Shown here piece after piece: positions 1-13,200 of a stretch of 64,000 nt of DNA. Made by a program: the position numbers and the translations under genes. The DNA is from Axinella damicornis (taxonomy: Eukaryota; Porifera; Demospongiae; Axinellida; Axinellidae), in assembly GCA_963931865.1 (NCBI GenBank), contig OZ007507.1, positions 17,295,086 through 17,359,085 of the forward strand. Reading direction: 5' to 3'. Under the pieces are notes generated by a model. The model made no database searches. It was not told the origin of the DNA and saw only the letters and a program-made list of their open reading frames with translations. Every line of letters starts with the position of its first letter. Position 1 is the first letter of the stretch.

Positions 1-620
1 CTGCATGTGCATTGAGCGAGTTACTCATGCTACTACCAAATTTCACTCACAGTCATACTATTGGCATGCATGGTTTATCTTCCAAGGGACTTCAACCTTG
101 TAGTGTAGTGTAACCGGGCATATATACTTTACTATGGTGATAGTGCAAGAACACTAGCTATAGGTTCTACTCTGCATCCTGCGCATGTTGCAGTCACTAC
201 GTTGTCATTTTGCTGTTATAGCTAGTAGCCAATATGGTTTTGAAGGCACAGTGCACTGATTGACTTGAATTGTGATAGCCATTTCCTGTTTTCACCAGGA
301 GTGTGTTTATGATATGAGCTCCTGGTCTCACTAACAATAGCTACAAGTGTTTCATGATAATAAAACAATTTGTTGTCCAAATTTGCACTGATGAATTATG
401 GGATTCTCTTTCTTCATAGCAAATGCCAGTTCAATTAACAGTCATTTGAAGCCTCCTTCATGTAAGTGAAATCGTGCAGATATCATCTCCTGTAGGCTGA
501 ATCTTTGCCATTCCTATTAGTGTTCTATCCTTGATGTCTCAAATGAATTGATGCTGATGAAGTGGTGCACATTTTACGTACCATCTTTGCGTAACAATAC
601 GTTCATTTTGTTTTCTGCAG
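1..620. other. No gene recognised upstream of the first exon
   Basis: I see no convincing exon here. It is probably intron of the gene ending at 1335, since the first recognisable exon (acceptor at 619-620) starts in phase 1 and needs upstream coding sequence. Confidence 0.4.
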
Positions 621-1335
621 CATCTGCTGCATACCTAGAGCCCACTATTCACACCCAAACAACTTCTGCTGCAAATGTAGAGCCAACTATTACCATCTCA
701 ATAGTGGAGCAACAGTTCAACACTTTTGAGCAAACTCTGGATGGAGTCCAGCCAATTGCAACAGAAAGTGCCACTCCTCTGACGCTGACACACCTAAGCC
801 TCCGCCTAGTGATTGGTATGAACTTCCAGTAGCCTTGTTCCTGCCATCAGGATTTAAGTGATGGATGATGCTAGGAACATCGCTCCCTAGCATGATAATA
901 TGCAGAGTAGAGGCTATATGGATTTATATCTCTGTTGTCCTTTTAGCTGGAGTTGCTACTGGCATTGGGATTTCATTGGTTGTCACTGCCACTTTCATTA
1001 TGTTTGTATGCGCCGTCACTCAGAGAAGAAGCCGAGCTTTAAAAACAAGAGGTAATGAGTGTAGTATTGTACCAGTCTATTGTTTCTCTAGTGTTGATAT
1101 GGTCACAGATAAGAACGTGATAAGGTTGTGTGATAGCGAATACTACTTTGTTTACACAGCTACAGTGTTTAGTCAGTTTCTTGCAATCCCCTTTGCAGGA
1201 AATGATGTCCTCTCAGATAATAGAAAGGAAATGGACATGGATGTGAAAGAGAATGTAGCCTATCAGGTTCCTCCCTCAAGAATAAAGATGATGGAAAATG
1301 AAGCGTATGCTGTTCTCCCAAACAGATCGTTGTAA
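621..1335 (+). CDS. 3' end of a single-pass membrane protein (last three exons)
   Basis: Three exons join in one frame at phase 1: 621-815, 947-1051 and 1199-1335 (stop TAA 1333-1335). All have AG acceptors, and the two internal donors are GT. Exon 621-815 encodes a Ser/Thr-rich extracellular stalk. Exon 947-1051 encodes a membrane helix (AGVATGIGISLVVTATFIMF) followed by a basic stop-transfer stretch (QRRSR). The last exon encodes a short cytoplasmic tail with two similar tyrosine sites, NVAYQV and NEAYAVL. The ectodomain must lie upstream; I could not identify further exons in 1-620, so the family is unknown. The second tyrosine is followed by Leu at +3, a loose YxxL motif. Exon joining is my inference; the membrane helix and stop are directly visible. 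Confidence 0.7.
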
Positions 1336-3881
1336 AGTACTGTGAAACTGGCATTTTGATTAATAATTCAGTTGTCTATATACCTCGTGTCTGGCTCATG
1401 CGGGTGGGCTCATGTATGTTTACTATACAACAATAATGGAAGTGTTGTTGTGACTGAAATGGTTCACAATTTAAGGTGTTCAAGACTGAAATACTTGACA
1501 ATAATTATATACATATACCACTGAGGATTGATGTTCACTAAAGTACCTCCAGACCAGAGTCCCAAGATTGCAATAACTCACGAACGATGGTTTGAGGTTG
1601 CATGTGCGCATGTTGGCAGTGCACTATATATGTAATCGTGGTCTTGCAACTTGCAATCACACTCTTGGTGTTATGGAGCTATGGGTATCGAGTATTATAA
1701 CTGCACTCCATGAGTTTAAACATTTTAATGACATCATTCCTAACCAATAGCAGAGTTTGCTGAACAATTCATACAGCCTGAGAACAAGAATAACTCTAAT
1801 ATGTACTGCTGAATGCTATAATTATATATACCAAACTTGCTTCATACTACAGCCTTATAGAACAGGGCTATATAATTATACTAATGTGAACTAGCTTCGT
1901 TCCCAAGCCATATTGCCGCCCAGCTTTGCATCACTTTATAATATGGTACGGAAGAAGTGGGGTGTGAGAGAGCCTGGGAATGAGGCTAAATGTGAACTGG
2001 TTGATGTAATCAGTCTGTTGAACTATTCGTACTCTTGTTAACATAATGCAGTCATTGTTTACTCGTGCATGCAGCCTCAAGACAACTGAAATTCTGCCAT
2101 GTTCATAATTATTTTGTTTACTGTGATCCCAACCAGTAGCCATTGATTGCATAGGTGCATGCACTTGATTCTATTTACTAGTCCAAACTGCTAATGTGGT
2201 GGTTCTCTTTTAGTTTGCCATCAGTTTTAGCAAAGGGAGAATTATCACTTTAATCAGTTCCTTCCGACTGACAGAGCAGAAGCACATGACAGCCATGTAG
2301 GCCATGTTATCAAAACAGAAGTGAACAGATTAGGAGTTTCTATGGCATCATGGAGCTTCAGCCTCCTGTTAACTACATGTACTGAATTATTTCCTCACCG
2401 TACACATTTTCATGAATTCAGTGCATGCCACCTCCATATGTGCTTTTTTCCACCACAGCAGTCACTCCTCATGGGCTACACGTGGTGACATGGAAAACCC
2501 TTCATATCATCAATGATTTTCATGTCCACTCATGCAGAACTGAGCAATCAGAGGTCAAAGGTAGAGGTTGGCATGATTGCAGGACCCACTTGGTCCAGGC
2601 TATCACCTCCCTATGATAAGTCTAGTCAGCTATAATATTTTACACCCCCAACAACATGTACAGCTGGACTAAGATCTAAGAACAGACTTATGCAAGAATT
2701 TTGACAGAACTGCATTATGGTCTTTATAACACTCTTGCCCTCATAGTCAAGACTTTTTGGGAAACATTGCACATTAATTGAAGGGCTCCGGTCAAAAACG
2801 AGAGTAAAACATTTCCAGGTGGAAGTTGAGATTAGACTAGTAAACGACCGTACATTAACTCACGTTTAGCGGTTGCAATTGCAAGCAGAAATCACGCAGG
2901 TATCTTCACACAAGCGTGTGCAAACATCGTACTTTAAATACACAGTACAATTATTTTTCACCGTCCGTATATTTCCGGAAATTAGAAAACGTTTTAATTC
3001 CATTTTTGACTGGAGGCCTTCAATTAAGGACTTAATTGAAGTGTGTATATCAGCCCTCAACAACCACTGCCATGGGATTTCTAGTGTGAAAGGGTAACCA
3101 ATAAGTGTGACTGTACTCTGGTCCTTAAGTTCATTCCCATTATAATACAATGACAACGAAATTCTACAAAAGTTAATCAGATAAAAAGACTACTTTGGTG
3201 AGGTACAAGCAACGGAATAATATTATGGTATTGCAGGTAAGATGGGCCTAACTACAATGATGATGGATGATTAGCCACAAGTACACTGCAGTGGTACTTA
3301 AACGTCGGTCTGGTAGCTGGTAGCCATTTTTGGCAGACTGTCCGAGTATCTGTCCGTTATCTGATGAAGTATTAAAGAGGAAGAGAGATCAGTATATCAT
3401 ATAATGGCTAGCAACACCACAGTAGAAATTACATGCCATGATTTCACTCACCACTGGTGTGCTCTTTGACAAGGGAGCCCTTAATGAGGACACATGTATT
3501 GGCGAGGGAGGAAAGTGTTTATCAGATACCACTGAGTCAGGGTAATGCTTGTTGCCACCATGGCCATTTCCTGCATGGACAAGAGCATTAAAAGTCCATG
3601 CACGAATGTTTGTATGACACATTGTTACAACATGCACGTAAATGTTTATAGCACATGCCATCCAATGTATCATTCTACTATGTATAGACTAATCTACTAG
3701 CTTCTTTAGAATTCCCTTGGCAGTGGTGAGACTGACAGGAAGATAGTCATGGATCGGTGGTTTTGTTCAATATTATCACAAATGTTGGAGCTGTCTCATA
3801 CGCTGCTACAAAGGCAGTCTAGGCTTGATACAAACTAGTTATTGATTGACTGGGAGTCAATAGAAGTTAGTATGATAGTAG
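1336..3881. other. Intergenic region
   Basis: This separates the convergent 3' ends of the plus-strand gene ending at 1335 and the minus-strand Ig/FN3 receptor ending at 3882. It holds one fold-back-like repeat at about 1889-1987. A pair of overlapping open frames on both strands at 2866-3156 has no recognisable domain. No other feature was seen. Confidence 0.5.
1889..1987. mobile_element. Small inverted-repeat element ending in AGGCTA
   Basis: The left part contains TTCGTTCCCAAGCC and GCCCAGCTTTGCATCACTT. The right end reads AGCCTGGGAATGAGGCTA. The same end sequence recurs at 15933-16045, 29263-29582 and 36022-36108, so this is a diverged member of one dispersed family of tiny fold-back elements. 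Confidence 0.5.
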
Positions 3882-4506
3882 CTATCCTCGGTACACATAT
3901 TGGTCAGCATTCTCTTCACCTTGGCCCTCATTGGTGAGGCTGCGAGGTAGGGAGGCTTGGTGGGGGCTTTTGGGACTTGGCTGGCCCAGTTTGCTGGGGG
4001 TGTGGTCATTATATGTTGGGTTGGCAACAGGCCGGGGGTTGTACTTGAAATACTTGGTACCATCATCAGGTACGTCGATTTGGGAGTCCTGCTTTATGTA
4101 TTCCCTCCCACCGTTCTGGAACTTGCTGAGAGAGTTGTAGTAGGGTGAAGGGGGGTTGTCAGATGGTTCCTGTATGTGGTAATTGTTGTTGGTCACTGTT
4201 GGTTTTCCAGGAGGTGGGCTCTGAAGCCTGCAGGATGTGATAGATATATGGATGATCACGTGCAGTTAATTTGTCATTCACACATAGGACCCCTATCTGT
4301 ATAGGTCACCAGTAGGTTATAGTAGTCGGACATGCAATCGGGACAGTGGTGATGCCCACCAAAGTCACCAAACTTGCACAATCATGTTATTAAAGTTTTA
4401 CTACTTCAATGTTACATGATCTATGTAACTATACAGAAATATACTTACACAAACTCGTCGGTCTTTGTTGCTGTGTCAGGTGGGGCTCCGTATGACAATG
4501 AAATAC
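3882..4506 (-). CDS. Cytoplasmic tail exons of the Ig/FN3 receptor (4449-4506 and 3882-4227)
   Basis: Exon 4449-4506 (SLSYGAPPDTATKTDEF) joins in phase 2 to exon 3882-4227, which ends in TAG at 3882-3884. The tail is rich in Pro, Asn and Tyr, with about ten tyrosines in contexts such as NNYHIQEP, PYYNSLSK, REYIKQDS, FKYNPRP, NPTYNDH and QYVYRG. These suit phosphotyrosine or SH3 adaptor docking, but no enzyme domain is present. A role in signalling is inference. Confidence 0.82.
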
Positions 4507-7500
4507 CTGACAGAGATGATATGATACCCCTGCATTAACGTCTTATTACTAAACATTTTGCACAGCTAAGATATCGTTTTCACTACTGTACGTATACCAT
4601 GCACATACACCAGGGCTAAGACTATGGGCTACCATTATTCCACCTTGGCTTATAGTATACGAGTCATATGGGTAGCTGTAACAAGCATTTTGCTCTTTCT
4701 CCCTGGGTTCATATAGGTACTGTTTGTTGAGTTAGCCCATTATTATAGTTGAATGAGATATCTAGATGAATGAAACCTGCATTGCACATCTGCAACTGAA
4801 CAAAGCTCTTGTGATCAAGCACTACTGCATGTATTGGTTAGCCCACAATGGCTGAATACAACACCAAGAACTACATAAATGAAAACTACCGGCTGCACAA
4901 AAGAACCTCTCTACTTGTGATACTCACTCATTTTCCCTCCTCTCCTCTTGGACAGCTTCTTCTTGCAGCAAACGATCACTAGTATCACCAGTAGGATCAG
5001 CACCACCACCAGCAGAACTCCGCCCACCACTCCAGCAATGATGTAATAGAGGATGCGCTCTAGAGGGAAGTGGGAGGGTCTTAGTGAAGAGGGGAGAGTG
5101 TGAAAACGTGTGCAAACTGGGATCCTGGCCAGTGATTAACCCTCTACATACTCCAAGTGATGCAATTCATCTGTTCAGAATAGCACCCTTAAACTGACCA
5201 TCAGCTCAGCATACAGCCACACTGAAGTGAATACTATGGGTCGTCCCATGTCGACTATATATACAAGCTATGAAGCCCTAGGTGAGGGGGCATTTTCAGG
5301 TGTGTGCTGTTTAGTATTGCATATTACAAGCATAGTGCAACTTACCATCTTCTGTACCATGTGTCAGCAGAGTCAGTGGATTCGGAATGGGAATGGGAAT
5401 GGGAAAGGAAATATGAGAGTGAAGATGCATTTGCTTAAATCATCAATGTACGAACAGCAGAGTCCATACTACCTGAGGGAGGTTAAGGCTGCCTCGGTTG
5501 TTTTGTGATGCTATACAAGTATGCTATAACAACACCTGGAGTGATCACTGTTTCATGCTGATACATTGACTTGTGACAAGAGTCAAGAGCCCGCTGCAAC
5601 AACGTATACGTTCTCCCAGTTCAAGTCCACTTGTGTTGAATTAGTTGCCAAACATCGCATTGACAGAAAAGCATTTCCAGATGCGTACTGCTTGTTGCTT
5701 TTCATTGACCTTAACTTAAGGTTACGGGATACTCGTGCGCGCGCCGTGTGAAATGTATAGGGAAATGCATACTTAAGCTCGCTAACCAAAAACCTCTGGT
5801 ACGAAGAGCGTGAGCAACTTGATTCTGGCGGTGGAGGTACGCTGTCACAAGGTGCAGGGCATGACGGAAGCTTTTTTTGATAGCATAATCCCTGGCAAAT
5901 TTATTTGCTGTCTTGCTCAAGAAAAGCGGTAAATACGGCTTTTTGGTGAACTGAACTGCTCGTTTTTGCACGGCTATACAGCGTATCGGTAAAAGCTTCC
6001 GTCATGCCCTGCACCTTGTGACAGCGTACCTCCACCTCCAGAATCAAGTTGCTCACGCTGTTCGTTCCAGAGATTCTTGGTTAGCGAGCTTAAGTATACA
6101 TTTCCCAATACATTTCGCACGGCGCGCGCACGAGTATCCCGTAACCTTAAACTGATCGAGGCTTGCAAAGCACTGAATAGTCTACCCAAAGATGGACATA
6201 TGCAGCAATGTCCGATGAATTGTAACTCGAGAACAAATGCTCTTCCTTATGTGGAAAGGTACTAGCTTGCGAGACTATCACAGGGTGGCAGCCCACATGG
6301 TCTTGTTTGCTCTTTATTCCCACCTTGTCACCACATGTACTAGTTGTGTGTGTTGTATACTGGAATTTGGTTAAGCTGCCCATGAATCTCAATCCTTGCA
6401 AGAACCACTCCAAATTCAGCCTTAATATTTTGTCTAGTGTTGAGGCAGCCTTGACCATCCTGAGAAGTGGGCCATTAATGCATACAAACGAATGACTTAT
6501 GGTGAGCAGATGTGGTAATACTGTGTGCGTTGCTTGAGCATAACTTACCACACAGTTAACAACAGAATGATACGTTCTGTATGAACAATTCAAGGATGTA
6601 TATTTATAGCTAGCTGAAAGTTCAATTTCTACTTGTAGGTACAGACTCACGCAAGCCTGTGGGGTTGCTTGCATCACTGAACTCTCCAACTCCAATTTCA
6701 TTCTCTGCTGCAACAGCAAACACGTACATGTCCTGATTGTTCAGCTGACTAGAAACTCTCATCACCACTTTGTGCCCAATTACACCACGATCCCTGTCAA
6801 CTATATCCTCTAATGATTCAATAAATTCAGTGGTATCATTAACGGAAATGTTGAAGGTATCTGGTGAGCCATTCGGATGTTCAGTGATATTCAGAAGGAA
6901 GGATAGGATGGGACTTGACCCAAACTCAACAGAGAAATTGAATGTCAGAGTCCGGGTCGAGGTGGAAACGATGACAGGTGTTGTTGGCTTGTTGGGAGGT
7001 GCTGTGGATGTGAGGGGAGAAGAGGAGGGAAGAAAAGGAGCAGCTGTGAACCCACACTAGAGCTGGGAGCCTGGGACAAAAGGTTTGAATCTTCAGTAGG
7101 TGCAACAATCTTCATCAACCTTTGACCCATCATTCATCATAACATGCTTGCTTTGTATGCAAAGTTTTGAACGTGTTAGCTGTTAGAATTTTTAATTTGA
7201 TGGTGAGCAATTTGGTAAGCTAGAGGACATGTACAGCAGAAGGGAGAGCAAGAGTGGAAGGCTGTATCGTTGGAGTAGGAGTACATACAGTTTAGAAGGA
7301 CCTTGAGCAGACAAACACTTGGTGAGAAGAAACTACCTTCCAGCATGTAGGGTTGGAAGGCTTTAAAGATATTACATGGAAGCAGACAATGGTTTGAGGG
7401 GCACCATCCCAGTCCTACTCATGCACAATATGCATGGCAGAAAAACCTGAGTAATCATTATTGTGTGTACCTGAAATATAAACATGATCATTCCATAAGG

Positions 7501-8309
7501 CAGCACTATTGCCACGAAGCTCCTACATATCTGTACTCGTGCCATAAAATGGAACTTTTCTCCATATTCAGCACCATATAGACAATTATGTATGTGATAA
7601 ATGAACAAGTTGTCTCAGCTGTCTGCACTATAATGGACACACAAGCTACATGTATACAGTAAGTATGTGACCTACCGACAGTGGTAATGAGAGAGGAGGA
7701 TACAACTTCACTCCTGCCCAATGAGTTGGACACTCTGGCTTGGAATGTGTAGCTTGTGGTGGGGTCTAAACCCGTGATCAAGGCTCTACCAGATGCAATG
7801 GGGTAATTGGCTGTGTTCACAAAAACACCATCACGGATGATCTGCATCGACGAAAAGATTGCAAGAAGGTGTAACCATTGGATGAATGTGCTCAGCAAAC
7901 AATCTGCATTTGTTGAAGTTCAAGAAGCGGTCAGATCAAACTGTTACAAGACCTTGGAGATGAGAAACTATAACCCTGGTTGTATGAAGGGATGATTCCA
8001 CACACCACTCACCTGCACAACGATGGTATCAACTTCCTCCCCTCGAACTCCATCATACTCCAGTTCCCACTCAAGCAAGACAGAGCGCCCACCTTCCTGG
8101 GCTGTTGCATTGAAGAACTCCAGCCTTGGTACTGCATACCATCATCATGGATTTTTGTGTGTGTGTGTGTGTGTGTGCAGAGGGAAATGACACAATGTAT
8201 GCCAGGGCCGTAGCCGTGAGATCTGAAGTGGTCAGGTTGAACAGCAGGGTTGGCTGACCGGTGCGAAGAAATGCGCGCGAAGCGCGCTGCTGTAGGGGGG
8301 TCTGGGGGC

Positions 8310-8344
<35 letters not shown>

Positions 8345-9788
8345 TGGGATTTCTGGCCTTCTGAGGTGGTTTCTGATGCAATTCTTGGGTAAGAATGTGG
8401 CAACCGGGGTCTATATAGATCTGCAGCTGTGGGCACAGTGCTTGCTAGCTAGAGCATGGATATCTATGGCTACAGTGACATGTCGCATGCAGACTACTCA
8501 GCGCTTCCTGTTTGTCGTAGTGCAGGAACGGCCAGCTAACTATTAAACCACTGGCTCTGCGCGGAGCACAGTACAGGTTTCGACTTACCAAAAGTTCGCT
8601 TGGGAAACTCTTGGGATGATGAGAAGACTAGGAAGTGACAGCTTCAAGCTATTCGCAGCCATCTTAGTACGCGATCGATCACCGCAAAAAATACGGGGTG
8701 GTCTGCCACGCGCGCCGCGTACGTGTCATCGCCGCTACGTTTCTTTTACCCAAAAGTGGTCAGGTTGAAACCTGACCAACCGCACCGCGGCTACGGCCCT
8801 GTATGCATGTGCCAAGTCTGTACCAGAAATGCTTGTGTACTGTGTGCATGCCCATGCATCACCCCCTGTAGTAACAACTCCTTCACTCACAAGTTGAGAG
8901 GGTGTGCAGAGCAAGTGAGTGGAGCAAGTGACGGAAGCGTCTGGTGAATAGTCAATTGACCTTAGTACAGATCCACGTATGGCACGGTGCCATCCATACT
9001 GATGTCAGAAATTAACTAAAGACTATGCTACCGGTATGGTTGTCCATTTTAGACCAGTCTGTCACACTCGACATGGAGTCATAGACTTCTCAAGCGTGGT
9101 CCCTACATAATTGTCAGGGTACTATGCACCAATGTTGGAGAATGGATGCATAGTACACTGATTACAAACTCACCATCATCCTCACTGGTGTACTGAACAA
9201 CATTAGTTGGATCACTGAGTCCTCCAAGATTGAAGGATCTCAGTCTGATGTAGAACACTTCGCCAGGTGTGAGATCAACCAGGGTGCCATTGGTCTCATT
9301 ACCGGGAAATCTCTGCTCTGACTGCATCGAAAAAGCGGAGGAGGAAAGAAAGTGGAGGAGGAAAGAAAGTGGAGTGGAAGGAGGTGAGTAGAGAGAGAAG
9401 GGTGTGTTATTAAATTTAAGATGGTGATAAGAGGAATACAGAGGTGAAAAGGAGGGGGGAAAAAGAGAGTATAGGAAGGGAGAGGTGGAATACAGTTCTA
9501 AAGTGTAAATTAATTGATCCCTTTACCTGTTCAAAGGTATCGGTCCTGCCTCCATTGATACTGAGTTCTGCTACAAAGCTCTCCACCACTCTGTTGAGGG
9601 CAGAGGGAGGGGGTTGGATCCATTCCAGTGTGACAGAGAAGGGTCCTGTGTTAATCACCGTGAGGTTGCTGGGTGGAGCTGGGAGCTCTATAGGGTGGGT
9701 CCAAGGTCATAATCCACATTAAAACAAAACCAACAGTACGTGCAATTCTGCTTTGCTATTTCAAGAGGATTCATGTCACACGTGTGCA

Positions 9789-9867
<79 letters not shown>

Positions 9868-10204
9868 ATGTACACACACACTGACACACACACCTATCAC
9901 TCTGAGTTGTTGTATCCTGGTGTCAGTGCCGAACGTATTGAACGCCTCACAGCGGTACATCCCAACATCCCCCACCAGCACACCACGTATCAAAAAAGTC
10001 CCATTCTCGCCAAACTGGTAACGGCTGTCTGGGCTCGCAGTTAACTGTGTCTCTGTCTGTCCGGTGACCCTGAACCACCTGGTACCGGCACTAGGGTAGG
10101 CTATGAAGTTGCACCGGAGCTGTGCATCCCTCCCGACACCAACAGCAACTTCCTCTATTATACTGTCATTGAGAGGTATGACAATTTCAGGAGCACCTAT
10201 GTGT

Positions 10205-10246
<42 letters not shown>

Positions 10247-13200
10247 TGCATATGTGAATGTTGCATGTAGGTGTGTGCAAGAACAGTGTGTGTGTACATG
10301 TGCACGTGTAAGGATGCATGCGTGCATGTGTGTTTGTGAGTGTGTGTGTGTGCATGTGGGTGAGTGTATCGAGGAGAGAGGAGTAACTATTGTTGCAAAG
10401 AGGAGAGAAAGGAGATACAAATTCATCATCAGTACATGCAGGCTGCAGATTGCATCTATTCAGTGCTGATGTGACTCTGCAAATTGAGCCTCAAGTCAAA
10501 ACAGTGAGATCAAGATAGACAGGTATCTTAAATTGTCTCAAAGGTGGCATTCATGCATTAATTGGAGCATATAAGGGCATGCCATTATCTGTTGGGTGTA
10601 TGCATGCATGCATGCAATATGCCATGTTCAGTTAATGCTATCATATAGTTCTAAACTTTCAATTATAGCAATATGCATGTTGTCAGTCAATTTATGCATA
10701 ATTTGTAGCTAACATGTTACAAATCTGACAAAGCTCTTTACAGTCCCACACCTCCTTCCCACGTACGTCCCCTACAAGCATTCTCAGCCCATCCCAGTGG
10801 GTCACTCTCTTGTCCCACACAGCATGCTCTTTGATGGTCGACATTTTTGATGCAAGATAACTTACATCCTCCCAACGATTGCTGCCAAGGAGCACTTTGC
10901 ATGTGTAACTAACTACATTGCTTCAAATACACACATGGGTAGTACGGCTATTACTGAGCCCTATATTGGCCATTGCAGAAATGACCCTAGACCTCAAAAT
11001 CGACTTTCAGCAGGTTGATGTGACAAGTAGATTTCATTCCAACGATTGACTCACACAGTGAAGGCTCAATATTGCAACATTTCAGTACACCTCAGATTTT
11101 TCCTCCACGGCTGTGAGATAAAATGCCTGGGAACAGAGCTAGCTTAGCTATGCATTATCAACTAGATTTAATTGAGAAAGCACCAATCTCCTTTTCAGGG
11201 CTGCTGCTCTGTTTAGGAGGTATTGCTGTTCCATAAAACAAGGTGGGCATAACCTCACAATTCTGCCTACATATTCAAGCATTCATATATTTGTACTGAC
11301 CTCGGCTAATGTACCAGTAGACTTAATGCAAGTCTCAACGAGTACGATTTTCAAAAAAAACTAACCGTGATCACATTTCAGCATTTGCAGTGTTTGCTGG
11401 TTATGAAGTGTCTGGGATGGGATAGCCATGGTCAGCGATCATGATTGGTCGGCTTACCAGCCAATTGCTGAACACGGCTAACTTAGGTCATTGCCTCACT
11501 TGAACAGTAATTTATGCTTCAACATTGCAACCACAACAGACTTGTCCACCATTGAGCAATGTAAACAAAGAATTAATTGGGCACTAAAAATCTTCACTGT
11601 GCATTAAAGTTGGTATGTAAGATAATTAGACAACAATTAACAAGACAGGCCATTTCTAATTTATTCCATCCGACTCTCAAATCGTTGTCATGCTTCTATA
11701 GCATGGCAACTCACGGCAATGAAAGTTTACTCATGATGGCTACTAATAATCTTGTAGGAGAGAAGGGAATGAGAGAAAAGACGTAAGTCTATTCAATGGG
11801 CTGTGACGATCATGTGGAATATTGGGACATTGTACCCAGTGGCTCTAACACAGTGGTTTAACAGCTTTATCTGATGGTCAACTCCCAATACACACACACA
11901 CACACACATACTGGCATATATACACACACAAGTAGAACTTTGCTTTATGCAAGGATCTGAATCACACTGCCAACAACTTGAACTCATGCTAAATTTAATA
12001 AGTTATCTCTTTGTTTACTATTTGGAACACAACATCATCAACAGCAGTATCTTGCTTACTGACTGTTTTGGTCCACATGTGTAGGCACAATCACACAGTT
12101 GCATTGCAACAGAGCAATGTAGAGATACCTCAGGAACAGCATTCTCCAGGATTCAGGTCAGCGAACGAAGTCTTTGGATACCACGGTTTCCATGGTTGTA
12201 CATGAGTGGTAAGATGTTCATAGCATCCTTGTTGATCAAGAGAGACAGCAATCCTTCTAAGGAACACATGTGTACAGCTTCTAAGCGTCATCCCAAGGTT
12301 AACTAGCAGAGAAGGGTACACATAACTAAAGTGCACGCTGTTGTCCCTATGTTGCCATGGTGACGATGATGATGACGCAGCCTTCATTTTAGACATAGCC
12401 AATAATAAACAAAATCCAATAAGAAGGACAGATGTGTGCATATTCTGTCTGTAAATATATAAAGCCACTCACCACTCCGCTGAAACATCCATCAGGATCT
12501 TCCAATAGAACCAGCGAAGCATTAGACCCATCACTAGGTATGTATTGAATTGGATACCACCCGCTAAAAGTATTTTGGCTACACCTTTCCATAATAGTGA
12601 CCTCTACTGTTGAACTTATGCTGTAAGCATCCATTAACTTTGGGCGTTAACCTCTACTTACCTCATGTGTGTGACAGTTGGGTGTGGCTATGGACAACCT
12701 ACAGTCAAAAGGTACAGAGACCACCCTGGCTCTGGATTATCCCCATCCTGGCTCTGGATCATCTCCATTCTGGTTGTCATTGGGGACAACTGGATCCTGA
12801 TCCTCAGATACAAATAATCATTTCTTAAAGCACCGCTGTTACGTACAAGAGAACAATGGAGTGGGCAACTGGTCCTCCTCATCCTCATGACCATATAGAG
12901 ATGCAAACATTCACTACAAGTTTGTTGGTACAAGAGCATATGCACCAAGTACCAGTGAAGGTGGGCAACTGGATCCTTGCATGCACTCTCATTACTCTCA
13001 TTACAGATATTCACGACGTGCTACTGGAGCATTGTTGTTACAAACTGGTCCTCATGTTCCCCCTGATGCAGATATTCACTACCTATGATTCCTGTTGTTA
13101 CAAGAGCGTATGCACTGTGCATGTAACTGGATCCTATAGTACCCAATATCCTCTTGGTACAAATATTCATTTGTTGCTACAAGAGCGATGGGGTGGACAA

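Noticed and set aside
2866..3156. Overlapping 96- and 74-codon frames on opposite strands
   Set aside because: No recognised domain and no exon context on either strand.
8250..8546. Pro- or Gly-rich open frames over poly-C
   Set aside because: Products of the homopolymer tract inside a transposon.
9740..10305. Open frames of His/Thr repeats around the Ig4 exon
   Set aside because: They are translations of CA/GT microsatellites in other frames; only the 9894-10196 minus-strand part is an Ig domain.
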